DNA of 64,000 nucleotides. Source: Chloroflexi bacterium HGW-Chloroflexi-10. GTDB taxonomy: Bacteria > Chloroflexota > Anaerolineae > Anaerolineales > Anaerolineaceae. Position numbers and translations under genes: made by a program. Location: the NCBI GenBank assembly GCA_002840755.1, contig PHBZ01000013.1:62001-126000 (forward strand), written 5' to 3'. The notes beneath the pieces were generated by a model. It worked only from the letters and a program-made list of their open reading frames with translations. It was not told where the DNA came from and made no database searches. Shown piece by piece: positions 7,830 through 16,439 of the stretch (position 1 is its first letter; each line of letters opens with the position of its first letter).

Positions 7830-7876
7830 ACCATACGACTCCCATGTGACGGTCCCTCTGTCCCAGGAATAGAATG

Positions 7877-7906
7877 ATGTCCTTCACGCGGTGGAGGACA
7901 TTTTTT
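7877..7906 (+). terminator. Intrinsic terminator after the DUF2917 gene
   Basis: ATGTCCTTCAC pairs with GTGGAGGACAT (11 bp, one G-U pair) around a GCG loop, then a run of six T (ending 7906). Confidence 0.85.
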
Positions 7907-8010
7907 AAACTTATGGCATAATTAACTCATAGTAAAAAACAAATACCTGCTTACATTGGACACAATGATTGTTTTTCAGTAGTTCTGAAATTTGAATGGG
8001 AGAAAATATT

Positions 8011-8994
8011 ATGCAATACCGGGAATTAGGGCACACTGGCTGGAAAGTTTCCGCCTTAAGTTTTGGAGCCTGGGCCATTGGTGGAACATGGGGCCCAGTC
8101 GATGAGGCAGACTCACTGGCTGCATTACATCGGGCCGTAGAATTGGGTGTCAATTTTTTTGACACTGCCGATGTTTATGGTGACGGTCTCAGCGAACGAC
8201 TGCTGGCAAAATTACGCCGCCAAAGCAGTCAGCCTGTTTATATTGCTACGAAAGCTGGACGACGCTTAGATCCTCATACCGCAGCTGGTTACAATCGTGC
8301 TAACCTCACAGCCTTTGTGGAACGCAGTCTCAAGAACCTGGATTCTGAATCCCTGGATTTGCTTCAACTTCACTGTCCGCCTACCCCGGTCTTCTATATG
8401 CCCGAGGTCTTTGGCATATTGGATGACCTGGTCAAAGCCGGTAAAGTTCGCTACTATGGCGTGAGTGTGGAAAAGGTAGAAGAAGCGCTTAAAGCCATAG
8501 AATTCCCGAACGTACAAAGCGTGCAAATAATCTTCAATCTCTTTCGTCATCGCCCCGCCGATCTTCTATTTGAGCAGGTTAAGCAGCGTAAGGTTGGTAT
8601 CCTGGCGCGCGTACCATTGGCATCTGGAATGCTGACAGGCAAACTAAAACCGGATACTGCCTTTTCATCTGACGACCATCGAGCGTTTAACCGCGAAGGA
8701 GAATCCTTTGACCGGGGTGAAACCTTCTCTGGTGTTCCTTACGATATTGGTTTGCAGGCGGTTGAGGAGCTCAGGGCAATCTGCCCAACGGGGATGAGTA
8801 TGGTGCAGTTTGCCCTACGCTGGATTTTGATGTTTGATGCGGTGACATGCGCAATACCTGGCGCCAAACGTCCTTCACAGGCGGAACAGAATTTCTCTGC
8901 TGCAGATCTGCCTCCACTTTCTGAAGAAACGATGGCTCAAATACGTTCCATCTATGCTCATACCATTCGTGAACAAGTACACCATTATTGGTAA
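8011..8994 (+). CDS. Aldo/keto reductase
   Basis: 327 residues from ATG 8011, chosen because GGGAG lies nine bases upstream; the in-frame ATG at 7996 has no ribosome site. The (beta/alpha)8 fold shows the catalytic tetrad: Asp and Tyr in FFDTADVYG, Lys in ATKAG, and His in LLQLHCPP. The C-terminal CAIPGAKRPSQAEQNF is the NADP-binding segment. It reduces carbonyls with NADPH; the substrate cannot be read from sequence. It resembles the subgroup of general-stress and sugar-type reductases. It stands alone between two terminator-like regions. Confidence 0.92.
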   Translation: MQYRELGHTGWKVSALSFGAWAIGGTWGPVDEADSLAALHRAVELGVNFFDTADVYGDGLSERLLAKLRRQSSQPVYIATKAGRRLDPHTAAGYNRANLTAFVERSLKNLDSESLDLLQLHCPPTPVFYMPEVFGILDDLVKAGKVRYYGVSVEKVEEALKAIEFPNVQSVQIIFNLFRHRPADLLFEQVKQRKVGILARVPLASGMLTGKLKPDTAFSSDDHRAFNREGESFDRGETFSGVPYDIGLQAVEELRAICPTGMSMVQFALRWILMFDAVTCAIPGAKRPSQAEQNFSAADLPPLSEETMAQIRSIYAHTIREQVHHYW

Positions 8995-9025
8995 ACCTGA
9001 CCTTAAAACAACCTGCTTAAAATCG

Positions 9026-9053
9026 TTTTACTCCTGTACAAAACGACTATAAT
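9026..9053 (+). promoter_or_regulatory. Promoter of the lysine-rich small protein
   Basis: TTTTAC (9026-9031), 16 bases, then a perfect TATAAT (9048-9053). Start of transcription would lie about 55 bases before the small gene. Confidence 0.55.
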
Positions 9054-9115
9054 TGTTTAATTCAGGGTGCCGCTTGGTTGCCCTACCAATCAAAACACAA
9101 AAAAGGAGACGAGCA

Positions 9116-9232
9116 ATGGGAGAAAAGAACAGCAAAAAAGATAAGAACAAAGCTTCAAAGCAAAAACAGCAGCAGGTCGAAAAGAAAAAAGAACAACAGA
9201 AGTCTAAATCGCCTATCAAGAAACCCGCTTAA
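9116..9232 (+). CDS. Small lysine-rich protein (38 residues)
   Basis: ATG 9116 to TAA 9230-9232. It has a strong AAGGAG site seven bases upstream and its own promoter. Nearly half the residues are Lys and most others are Gln, Ser, Asn or Glu; it ends in SPIKKPA. Such strongly basic, disordered small proteins occur widely as unnamed genes and may bind nucleic acid, but I know no tested function. It is too short for usual gene callers. Confidence 0.7.
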   Translation: MGEKNSKKDKNKASKQKQQQVEKKKEQQKSKSPIKKPA

Positions 9233-9614
9233 TAACGCGGATCGATTTGCTTACCCCATAGTTTACAAATTTTTGCCACATTTCCGTCCTGGTTGATTGC
9301 CTTTTTGGTTGATCAATTCACATCACCGCCACAAGAATTTTGTTTTTAGTGGTTTGTTTTAAATTCAAAACAGAAAAATCTCGTTTCTGGTCTCCACCAA
9401 GGCTTCATCCTGGGAATTCTTTTTCTTGGTTGATTGTAAGTGCGGTGGAGGCCTTTTCTTTCTTAGGATCACTGAATTTTGACAGGTTTGCACTACCCCT
9501 CCCATGATTCCGTTTTTCAGGCACATTCAAAATTCTTGATTTATCTCCTGTTTTCTGGCCCAATAAAATAAGCGTTTTGGGGGACGCTTTTCCTCAACAA
9601 AAAAGGCTTAAAAA
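9233..9614. other. Non-coding region with hairpins
   Basis: No gene. Besides the 9389-9464 element, AAGCGT (9570-9575) and ACGCTT (9584-9589) form a short stem followed by TTTCC, a weak terminator. TTGGTTGATT is written twice (9290-9299 and 9306-9313 in shorter form; again near 9426-9434). Confidence 0.5.
9389..9464 (+). ncRNA. Possible structured RNA or long-loop terminator
   Basis: GGTCTCCACC (9389-9398) pairs with GGTGGAGGCC (9444-9453), followed by TTTTCTTTCTT. The 45-base loop contains an inner pairing of CCAAG (9397-9401) with CTTGG (9425-9429). A smaller hairpin, CAGAAA/TTTCTG, lies just upstream (9371-9389). Confidence 0.3.
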
Positions 9615-9829
9615 ATGATGAAAGCAATTCTTGTCTTCATTGACGGTACTGTCTGTGATAAAAGGGCACGCCATCACCTAATCGGACACCCGATTTTTAT
9701 CGTCATAACATAATGCTTGAGGACCAATCAGTACCAGGGAGCATCAAATGCCTGAATGAACTCTCGCAAGGTTATGAAATTGTCTACATCGCTTATTTCC
9801 AACCAATCACAGCTAAACAACACAATCAG
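9615..9829 (+). pseudogene. Decayed HAD-like phosphatase gene
   Basis: ATG 9615 opens with MMKAILVFIDGTVCDKRARH, which resembles HAD phosphatases that start MKAILVDIDGTLCD. The reading frame ends at 9710-9712, but moving by one base near 9685 continues the expected TPDFYRHNIMLED, then VPGSIKCLNELSQ and YEIVYI. So one base was lost near 9685. The first catalytic Asp of DxDGT is Phe, and the conserved sequence stops near 9790, before the rest of the domain. It ends against the convergent GGDEF-EAL gene. Confidence 0.6.
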
Positions 9830-9859
9830 CCGGTCGTAGGGTCCCGTTGCAGTTCCAAC

Positions 9860-12184
9860 TCACTCTTCCGTAAACGGCCGCTTCTCATACTGCTGGATTA
9901 AAAGTTGTTCAATTTCCTGCGCCGGCAGTGGGCGGGCAAACAGGTAACCCTGCCAGAAATCACACCCCAGTTCACGCAATCGTTCCAGTTGTGCTTCCTG
10001 CTCCACCCCCTCCGCCACAGTGTGTAAACCCAGCCCCTTGGCCAGCGCCAGGATGGTATGCACAATATCGGTTTCATCCCTCTGTAAGTTCATTCGCTGC
10101 ACAAAGCCGCGATCTATTTTAAGTGTATCCACCTGCATCGTTTTCAATTTTCCCCGCGAAGAATAAACCGTTCCAAAATCATCCAGATGGATTTGCACCC
10201 CCCAGGTACGCAGTAATCTCAGAATGTCATTAATCTCAGCCCGGGGTTCGATCGCCAGGTCTTCGGTAATTTCCACCACCAGATCCTCTGCTGAGAAAGC
10301 TGTCTCGTGTAAGATCATCCCCAATCTTTCCATCAAATCGCTATGCTGAATTTGTACTGGAGAGAGATTCACATGGATGGTAAAGGCTTTCTCGGATTTA
10401 AATGTTTGCTGCCACTCCTTTACCTGACGGCATGCCGTTTGGATCGACCAGAACCCGACCGGCACAATCAATCCCAATTCCTCCATCACCGGCAGGAAAT
10501 CGGCTGGCAGAACCACCCCTTGCTGTGGATGGTTCCAGCGTAACAGGGCTTCAAAGCCGCAGATATACCCATCGCTCATACGCAAAACAGGTTGGTAATA
10601 GACAACAAACTCATGGTTTTCCACCGCGCGGCGCAATTCCTTCTCCAGCGTCACGCGCTGCAAAACAGCCTCGCCCATTCCTGCAGTATAAAATGCCAGG
10701 CGGTTACGTCCTAAAGCCTTTGCACGATACATGGCAATATCGGCATGCCGTAACATTTCCTCGGCATTTCCGGAATAATTTTGCCCCAAAACAATCCCAA
10801 CACTGGGTGTAATCACTACAGAAGCCTGTTCCAGTGCATAGGGCTCACGCAGGATTTCCACCAACCGTTGAGCCACAAATTCGGCGCGTTCCTGCGATTC
10901 CACCTGTTCCAGCATAACCACAAACTCATCCCCTCCCAGGCGCGCCACTGTATCTACCTGGCGCAAACTTCTACTCAAACGCTGTGCCACCTCCACCAGC
11001 AGCCTGTCTCCAAAATTATGACCATACGTATCGTTAATCAACTTAAACTGGTCCAGGTCCAAAAACAAAACAGCAAATAACAGCTGCGGGTCTCGTCGTG
11101 AGCGCGCTATACAATGCTCCAGGCGTTGCAGCAAAAGCGCTCGATTTGAGAGCCCTGTCAGGCTGTCATGTAATGCGTCATACACAAGTTTATTCTCAGC
11201 CAATTTTCGTTCGGTGATATCGACGGCAGTTTCCATCCGCATGCGCCGTTGACCCGGCCATTCAATCATCTGATCAGTCAATTGATAATGGCGCTGCAAC
11301 AACGGGTTAAAAAATTCCCAGCTATAGGGTTTGTCCGTGGTCTGGATGAATTTATTGGTACAAAATGGGCATTCTTCCTCCATGCCCTGCAATATACGGT
11401 AACACTTTTCCCCAATCACTTTTCCCTGGTATCCATTTTTTCGCAATAAATCAGTCAATTTTTGGTTAGCAAAAACAACTTCATAATTATCCGGATTGCT
11501 GACATATAACGGTTCAGGGAAATTATTCAGAACCGACAAAAATTGCTCGTACTGCTGTTTTACCTTCTGCTCGGACTTGATCCGGTCTTCCATTTCCACC
11601 AGCATCTGCCGGTTGGTATCCCGCAAAAAGCCAACCAGGTTCTTCTCCCGATCGACCGTTTTGGATAAATAGCGAAAAAAGAGGTTGATCGATAAAGAAA
11701 TCGCGGCACTGAGCGCTAAAAAGGTTGTTGCAGTTACCACAAAGACATCCAACGTACCCGCTAACTCTCCCCAGTTCAACCATCCGATATGCAAAGCCCA
11801 GCCAGTAAAACCAAATAACGTGGCGCTCATTGCCAACGAAATCAGTACAGCGGGTAGTCCCAAAAATAAACCTGCGCAGATATTGAATAAGAACAGGTAC
11901 AAACGTCCGCTGCCCACCAGGCCGCTTTGAAACAATGAAATACTTCCCAGAGTGAAAATGAAAATTGTAAACACATGTATACGCCAGGAAAATTTCAACC
12001 TGTTTACCAGTGTCACCACCAGCAATGCCAGGTAAGCTATCAAATAAACCGCAATACTGACCCAATCCTGCTTTGCAAGAACATAACGTAACGAAGTAAC
12101 CAGGCTGAACAAACCAATCACCAGCAAAACGCGCGAAAGTACAGCAAAGACCTGTTCGCGCCAATCTCCAGTCTCCCCCAACAA
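9860..12184 (-). CDS. Membrane-bound PAS-GGDEF-EAL cyclic di-GMP protein
   Basis: 774 residues. Residues 15-175 hold about six membrane segments; 180-215 is a coiled linker; 215-325 is a PAS-like domain with a CPFC pair (about 270); the GGDEF domain has an intact RLGGDEF near 417, so cyclase activity is possible; the EAL domain (about 510-765) keeps FEALLRW, the catalytic DDFGT and AEGVE, so phosphodiesterase activity is also possible. DDFGTVYSS replaces the usual DDFGTGYSS. The start is TTG 12184, since no ATG with a ribosome site is in frame; upstream codons remain open, so the N-terminus is uncertain. It lies at the membrane and would change cyclic di-GMP in response to an unknown signal. 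Confidence 0.92.
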   Translation of the reverse strand: MLGETGDWREQVFAVLSRVLLVIGLFSLVTSLRYVLAKQDWVSIAVYLIAYLALLVVTLVNRLKFSWRIHVFTIFIFTLGSISLFQSGLVGSGRLYLFLFNICAGLFLGLPAVLISLAMSATLFGFTGWALHIGWLNWGELAGTLDVFVVTATTFLALSAAISLSINLFFRYLSKTVDREKNLVGFLRDTNRQMLVEMEDRIKSEQKVKQQYEQFLSVLNNFPEPLYVSNPDNYEVVFANQKLTDLLRKNGYQGKVIGEKCYRILQGMEEECPFCTNKFIQTTDKPYSWEFFNPLLQRHYQLTDQMIEWPGQRRMRMETAVDITERKLAENKLVYDALHDSLTGLSNRALLLQRLEHCIARSRRDPQLLFAVLFLDLDQFKLINDTYGHNFGDRLLVEVAQRLSRSLRQVDTVARLGGDEFVVMLEQVESQERAEFVAQRLVEILREPYALEQASVVITPSVGIVLGQNYSGNAEEMLRHADIAMYRAKALGRNRLAFYTAGMGEAVLQRVTLEKELRRAVENHEFVVYYQPVLRMSDGYICGFEALLRWNHPQQGVVLPADFLPVMEELGLIVPVGFWSIQTACRQVKEWQQTFKSEKAFTIHVNLSPVQIQHSDLMERLGMILHETAFSAEDLVVEITEDLAIEPRAEINDILRLLRTWGVQIHLDDFGTVYSSRGKLKTMQVDTLKIDRGFVQRMNLQRDETDIVHTILALAKGLGLHTVAEGVEQEAQLERLRELGCDFWQGYLFARPLPAQEIEQLLIQQYEKRPFTEE

Positions 12185-12496
12185 CCAGCCAGGTAATTTT
12201 TTTAAGAAAAGAAACCCATTCCCCTGATTGTTAATTTTTTTTGCCTTTCGAAGCCAAAGCTTCAGCAGATTTTGGGATTTTGTTCAGCATTACTCAATCA
12301 GACAACCGCTGGGACTCTGAATGTTTTCGAAATTTTAAAATATATATAATAACAGGGTATAACCAGCTTTAAGAACCCAGCGGGCTGGCAGGTCGAGAAA
12401 TTACAGAGCGCTTTTAATTATAGACACTCACAGGCAAAATCGGGTTAAGAGTTTCGTAAGGATATTGCTAAATCAGGTTTTCAGGTTCCATATAAA
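12185..12496. other. Intergenic region upstream of the GGDEF-EAL gene
   Basis: A 312-base region with an AT-rich tract at 12327-12353. It must hold the promoter of the GGDEF-EAL gene on the minus strand, but I see no convincing -35/-10 pair and no coding sequence. Confidence 0.4.
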
Positions 12497-13267
12497 TCAA
12501 TCAGTGTCCATTAAAATGGCCGCACGTAATCGGCGCGCTTTCTCCACGAAACCTGCAGAATAACGCAGACTGTCCTGGCGCGGGCGTGGCAAATCTACCT
12601 CGAAATCACTGGAGATTCGCCCCGGCCTGGCACTCAATACCAGCACGCGATCCGAGAGCAGTAATGCCTCCGAGATGGAATGAGTCACCATCAGTACAGT
12701 CGTTCGGCGTGCCTGCCAGACATGCAGCAGTTCAGCGCCCATTTGTTCGCGGGTCAGTGCATCCAACGCGCCAAAAGGCTCATCCAGCAATAACAAATCC
12801 GGTTCCTGGATCAGAGCACGCGCAATAGCCACCCGTTGTGCCATACCACCAGAAAGGTCTTGCACCCAGGATTGTTCAAACCCGTTCAACCCTACCAGCT
12901 CCACCAGCTCGGATGCCTTTTTACGCGCCTCCGTTAACGGCACTTCCTGGATTTCCAAGGGTAGGGTGATATTTTCCAACACCGTGCGCCAGGGCATCAG
13001 GTTGGCTTGTTGAAAGACATAACCCACTCTGGGTGAGTTGGCTCCAGTTGTACTGAAGCGCACCTCACCCCGTGAAGGTTGTAAAATCCCGGCAATCACC
13101 CGCAATAGTGTGCTTTTACCGCTTCCTGAAGGGCCGATAACGCAAACAAACTCCCGTGGGTTGATGTGAAAATTAACCCCTTGCAATGCTTGTAAACCAC
13201 CTTGTTCAGAAGCAAAGGTGATATGCAGATCACATACCTGTAAAAAAGGTTGAACTGGATTTTTCAT
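12497..13267 (-). CDS. ABC transporter ATPase of the riboflavin importer
   Basis: 256 residues. Walker A is GPSGSGKST, signature LSGGMAQRVAIARAL, Walker B LLLLDEPFGALD and the switch His is in VTHSISEAL. It belongs to the NitT/TauT/ThiZ group of importer ATPases. It is the third gene of an operon with a THI5/NMT1-like binding protein and a permease; an FMN riboswitch precedes the operon, so it most likely powers riboflavin uptake. The ATG is two bases after the stop of the binding-protein gene, so translation is coupled. Confidence 0.93.
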   Translation of the reverse strand: MKNPVQPFLQVCDLHITFASEQGGLQALQGVNFHINPREFVCVIGPSGSGKSTLLRVIAGILQPSRGEVRFSTTGANSPRVGYVFQQANLMPWRTVLENITLPLEIQEVPLTEARKKASELVELVGLNGFEQSWVQDLSGGMAQRVAIARALIQEPDLLLLDEPFGALDALTREQMGAELLHVWQARRTTVLMVTHSISEALLLSDRVLVLSARPGRISSDFEVDLPRPRQDSLRYSAGFVEKARRLRAAILMDTD

Positions 13268-13269
13268 AT

Positions 13270-14253
13270 TTATTTCATTAAGTATTCATTCGAGTAGGCT
13301 TCTGTCAGGTCTAACGCCTGGTTGATCAAACCCATCTCAAATAAAATATCCTGCATATTCTGCCAGGCCTGCGGATCACTGTAACCCAGGGGATCCCGCT
13401 GCCAGAGTTGCATGGAAACCGCCAGTATTTCTTTTTGTACGGCACTGTCCGCCTGAGCCAGGTTTTCCACATTCTTCTCACAGATCTGGTAAGCCCCTTC
13501 CGGGTCATCTATGGTTGCCTGAATGCCTTTGCTCAACCCGGCCACCACGCTCCGCACCAGTTCCGGATTCTCCTGAATGGTTTTCTCATTGGTAATCAAT
13601 CCATTGGAGACCAGTTGCAGGGCATCCGAAACCGCCTGCACATTAACCTCATAGCCCTGGGCACGCAGCTGCACCGGTTCATTAGTCACATAGATCACCG
13701 CCGCATCCTCACGCCCGCCGATCAATGCCTCCACCTGGGTATACCCGATTGAATCAAGGGTCATTTCCGTTTCATTCATCCCCACTGAACGCAGCAGCGC
13801 CTGAAAACCAATGTAACTGGCGCCGTACAACCCCGGGATACCCACCCGCTTGCCGCTTAAATCCGTCAGGTTGTTGATATTTTTTTCCGCCAGGGAAACT
13901 ATCCCAACCGGGTAATCCCGGTACCAGGCCATAACATACACCACCGGCAGCCCTTGAGCGCGACCCAACAATACCTGCTCGCCCGAAACAACAGCAAATT
14001 GAATCTGATTAGCGCCCACTAGCGCAACATTGTCATTTTCCATGCTGTAATCCAACTGCACATCCAGCCCGGCCTCGCGAAAATAGCCTTTCTCAATAGC
14101 GACATATAGCGGGGCAAACTGCACATTGGGTATAAAACCGACCGGCAATCGCACTGGGATCAATTCCGCTTCCGTTAATTGAGCGGCCTGCGGCGCACAC
14201 GCCGACATTACCACCAGGAAAATCAAGGATAAAATTAAAATTCGTTTGTTCAA
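13270..14253 (-). CDS. ribY: Riboflavin-binding lipoprotein of the ABC importer (RibY-like)
   Basis: 327 residues. A signal peptide ends in the lipobox VMSAC (about residues 15-19), so the protein is anchored outside the membrane. The rest is a periplasmic-binding fold of the NMT1/THI5 type ([20 protein letters not shown] near residue 36, then [16 protein letters not shown]). That family binds thiamine precursors, taurine, nitrate or riboflavin; the FMN riboswitch upstream points to riboflavin, as in the RibXY system predicted and tested in Chloroflexus. The start is TTG 14253 with AAGGAGG six bases upstream. Ligand choice is inferred from regulation, not from residues. Confidence 0.85.
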   Translation of the reverse strand: MNKRILILSLIFLVVMSACAPQAAQLTEAELIPVRLPVGFIPNVQFAPLYVAIEKGYFREAGLDVQLDYSMENDNVALVGANQIQFAVVSGEQVLLGRAQGLPVVYVMAWYRDYPVGIVSLAEKNINNLTDLSGKRVGIPGLYGASYIGFQALLRSVGMNETEMTLDSIGYTQVEALIGGREDAAVIYVTNEPVQLRAQGYEVNVQAVSDALQLVSNGLITNEKTIQENPELVRSVVAGLSKGIQATIDDPEGAYQICEKNVENLAQADSAVQKEILAVSMQLWQRDPLGYSDPQAWQNMQDILFEMGLINQALDLTEAYSNEYLMK

Positions 14254-14269
14254 AAATGCCTCCTTAATA

Positions 14270-15094
14270 TCATTCTGTCACCGTATCCTTGCGTGGACCA
14301 TGCTGCCAACGCAGAAAACGGTTTTCCAGGAGCACCACCAGGCCGTAAAGACCCAGCGCCATCACTATCAGAGCGAATACAGCCACAAATACCAATGCAG
14401 TATCATATTGTCCGCGTCCTACATTGATCAGAAAACCCAGGCCGCGATCCGCGCCGACAAACTCGCCTACCACCGCGCCGATTACCGAAAGGGTTGCCCC
14501 TACCCGCAAACCACCCAAAAAGACCGGCAGCGCCGCCGGAATCTCCAGATAGCGCAAAGTCTGTACGCGGGTGGCGCGGAGAGAGCGCATCAGATCACGC
14601 AGTTCTTGTGGCACCGCTCGGATACCCACTACTGTGTTCACCAGCACCGGGAAAAAGACAATCAGAGCGGCAATCAACACCTTAGAAAATAATCCTGGCC
14701 CAAACCAGATGACCAACAGCGGAGCAATTGCCACCACCGGGATGGCCTGGGAAGCCACCAGGTAAGGTGACAGCAAACGTTCCAGCGTAGCGGATTTCGC
14801 CAGTAAATAACCCAGCAGCGTCGCGCTGAAGGACCCGGCGGCCAATCCTAACCCTACCTCCAGCAGGGTAAACGCGCTGTGACGTAGCAAACTGCCATCG
14901 GCAAGCGCCGTCAAAAAGCGATTGAATACCTGCCCGGGTGAAGGCAGGATGAACGCCGGCAAATCACTCCAGCGTGTTACCAGCAGCCAGGCCAACACCA
15001 CGATCAGCGCAGAAAATGGCGGCAGCCAATTAGTCATACGCTGTGTAAAACGGGAGGTAGCAGATCTTTGTCTGCGTTTCAAGCTGATTTCCAT
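14270..15094 (-). CDS. ribX: ABC permease of the riboflavin importer (RibX-like)
   Basis: 274 residues from ATG 15094, which has GGAG seven bases upstream; the longer frame from TTG 15112 lacks one. About six membrane segments and the EAA-type loop ([20 protein letters not shown], about residues 158-177) that contacts the ATPase identify a SsuC/ThiX-type importer permease. It is the first gene of the operon and begins 54 bases after the riboswitch terminator stem. Confidence 0.92.
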   Translation of the reverse strand: MEISLKRRQRSATSRFTQRMTNWLPPFSALIVVLAWLLVTRWSDLPAFILPSPGQVFNRFLTALADGSLLRHSAFTLLEVGLGLAAGSFSATLLGYLLAKSATLERLLSPYLVASQAIPVVAIAPLLVIWFGPGLFSKVLIAALIVFFPVLVNTVVGIRAVPQELRDLMRSLRATRVQTLRYLEIPAALPVFLGGLRVGATLSVIGAVVGEFVGADRGLGFLINVGRGQYDTALVFVAVFALIVMALGLYGLVVLLENRFLRWQHGPRKDTVTE

Positions 15095-15147
15095 GCGGCT
15101 CCAATTGATCAATATACCAGCAACGCAACAGCCTCAGGAGGTGTAAA

Positions 15148-15182
15148 AAGAAAAGCCCCGAAAACATAAGGTTCTCGGGGCG
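15148..15182 (-). terminator. Riboswitch-linked terminator
   Basis: On the minus strand GCCCGAGAAC pairs with GTTTTCGGGGC (one bulged G), followed by TTTTCTTTTT. It would form when FMN is bound and stop transcription before ribX. Confidence 0.85.
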
Positions 15183-15209
15183 TGACAGCAGGACATAACG
15201 TCTTGTTTT

Positions 15210-15330
15210 CCTTCTTTTATCCGGACTATACCGTCGACTCTGGAATTGCGCCAGATCATGTACTTGCGTACTCGTGGGTTATACCACCGATCGGGAATTG
15301 GAAGTGAACTTCCGCACCCTGCCCCGAAGG
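15210..15330 (-). promoter_or_regulatory. FMN riboswitch (RFN element)
   Basis: The minus strand carries the conserved blocks in order: CTTCGGGGCAGGGTG, AATTCCCGATCGGTGGT, ACCCACGAG, AATTCCAGAGTCGACGGTAT and AGTCCGGAT, closed by CCTTC/GAAGG. These match the RFN consensus nearly base for base. It controls the riboflavin transporter operon by termination. Confidence 0.95.
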
Positions 15331-15453
15331 CTATTTCTATTTAACTGTGAATTCTAGTATATGCCGCACTGCGTTTCTTGTCAATAATTTGTGAAAATCT
15401 CCGCAAACAAACTGCCCCAAAACGTGCAGCTTACATCCCAGGTATTTTGCAGT

Positions 15454-16188
15454 CTATGTTTCCCGAATCACCCGCATCAAAGTTTCAGTATCCCTTAAAT
15501 CATTGAATACATGGTCGGGTTCGTGCAAAAGCAGTTCCTCGCAGCTCAAAATTCCGGTTGCGACACCAATGGTACACGCCTGAAACGCCTTGCCAGCCTG
15601 AATGTCGCTGGGCGCATCACCCACCGTAAATAATTGAAACTGTCCATCCGACAGGCCGTATACCCAGCCGGCTTTCTCCAGTGCTTTTTTTACAATTTGC
15701 TCACGGCGGTTAAATCCATCACCAAATACGGTCAATGGGAAATAACCCAGTAACCCGGAGCGTTGCAATATCGCAACAGCCGCAGAACGTAGAGTGCCGG
15801 TAATTAACCCCAGCGGAATTTTTTCCTCGTTTAAATTGCGCAGCAGCGCCTCTGCCCCCGGCAGCACACACGAACTCAGATCCTGCGGCAAAATCGCCAA
15901 TAGGTTTTCCACCAGCAGCGGCTCGGCTTCCTGCACGCGGGACTGAAACAAAGATTCACCCACTCCGGCATTTTTGGCAAAGCGCCACAACACTTCCATA
16001 GCCGGGATTCCGGAAGTTTCGGCCGCCGGCAGTTCGTTGACGCCATATAAACGTTTCAGCACCATCAAAAAATTCTGACGGTGATATTTGGTAACGTCCA
16101 ACAGGGTGCGGTCCATATCAAACAATACCAGACGGGAATTTAATTCTGCCGGTTTGTCCTCGGTAGTAGAAATAATTGAAACTGTCAT
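15454..16188 (-). CDS. HAD family hydrolase (phosphatase-like)
   Basis: 244 residues from ATG 16188, which has GCAGGA just upstream. HAD motif I is VLFDMDRTLLD, motif II is the Thr in LITGT, motif III is the Lys in IVKKALEKAG, and motif IV is VGDAPSDIQAG. The order and the helical cap after motif I fit the beta-phosphoglucomutase/phosphoglycolate phosphatase group. The substrate is unknown. DMDRT has Arg where Gly is normal, a tolerated change in some members. A strong hairpin with a T-run lies only 14 bases before the start codon, so its expression may depend on read-through. Confidence 0.9.
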   Translation of the reverse strand: MTVSIISTTEDKPAELNSRLVLFDMDRTLLDVTKYHRQNFLMVLKRLYGVNELPAAETSGIPAMEVLWRFAKNAGVGESLFQSRVQEAEPLLVENLLAILPQDLSSCVLPGAEALLRNLNEEKIPLGLITGTLRSAAVAILQRSGLLGYFPLTVFGDGFNRREQIVKKALEKAGWVYGLSDGQFQLFTVGDAPSDIQAGKAFQACTIGVATGILSCEELLLHEPDHVFNDLRDTETLMRVIRET

Positions 16189-16201
16189 AAGTCCTGCCAA
16201 T

Positions 16202-16230
16202 AAAAAACCGCTTTTCAAGCGGCATTTTTT
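16202..16230 (-). terminator. Terminator-like hairpin directly before the HAD gene
   Basis: CCGCTT (16208-16213) and AAGCGG (16217-16222) form a stem with A-runs and T-runs on both sides, so it works in either direction. On the minus strand it lies in the HAD gene leader and could act as an attenuator. Confidence 0.6.
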
Positions 16231-16373
16231 CAATTGCCTTGTAAGTATAAAGAAAGATGGGCAAATTGTAAAGCAGCGAAAAATAACCCCACCTGTAGCG
16301 AGTTCAAAGACTCTCCTCCTGATCTTTACAAACAGCCTGTAGACCGTCAACCAATCCGGTATTCCTGAAATAA

Positions 16374-16437
16374 TTGACAAAGAAAGAAACAATGTTATAA
16401 TATGACCAATAATTACATTTTGGTCACAAGGTCATAT
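16374..16437 (+). promoter_or_regulatory. Consensus promoter and nested operator of the tetR-hydrolase operon
   Basis: TTGACA (16374-16379), 16 bases, TATAAT (16396-16401), both perfect. Two nested inverted repeats follow: ATATGACC (16400-16407) with GGTCATAT (16430-16437), and TGACCAA (16403-16409) with TTGGTCA (16420-16426). They cover the start of transcription and the ribosome site, as expected for TetR autorepression. Confidence 0.85.
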
Positions 16438-16439
16438 TT

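Noticed and set aside
7996..8010. Upstream ATG for the aldo/keto reductase
   Set aside because: The GGGAG ribosome site lies after it and fits the ATG at 8011.
15132..15144. AGGAGGTG on the plus strand next to the riboswitch terminator
   Set aside because: No frame follows it on that strand; it is not used as a ribosome site.
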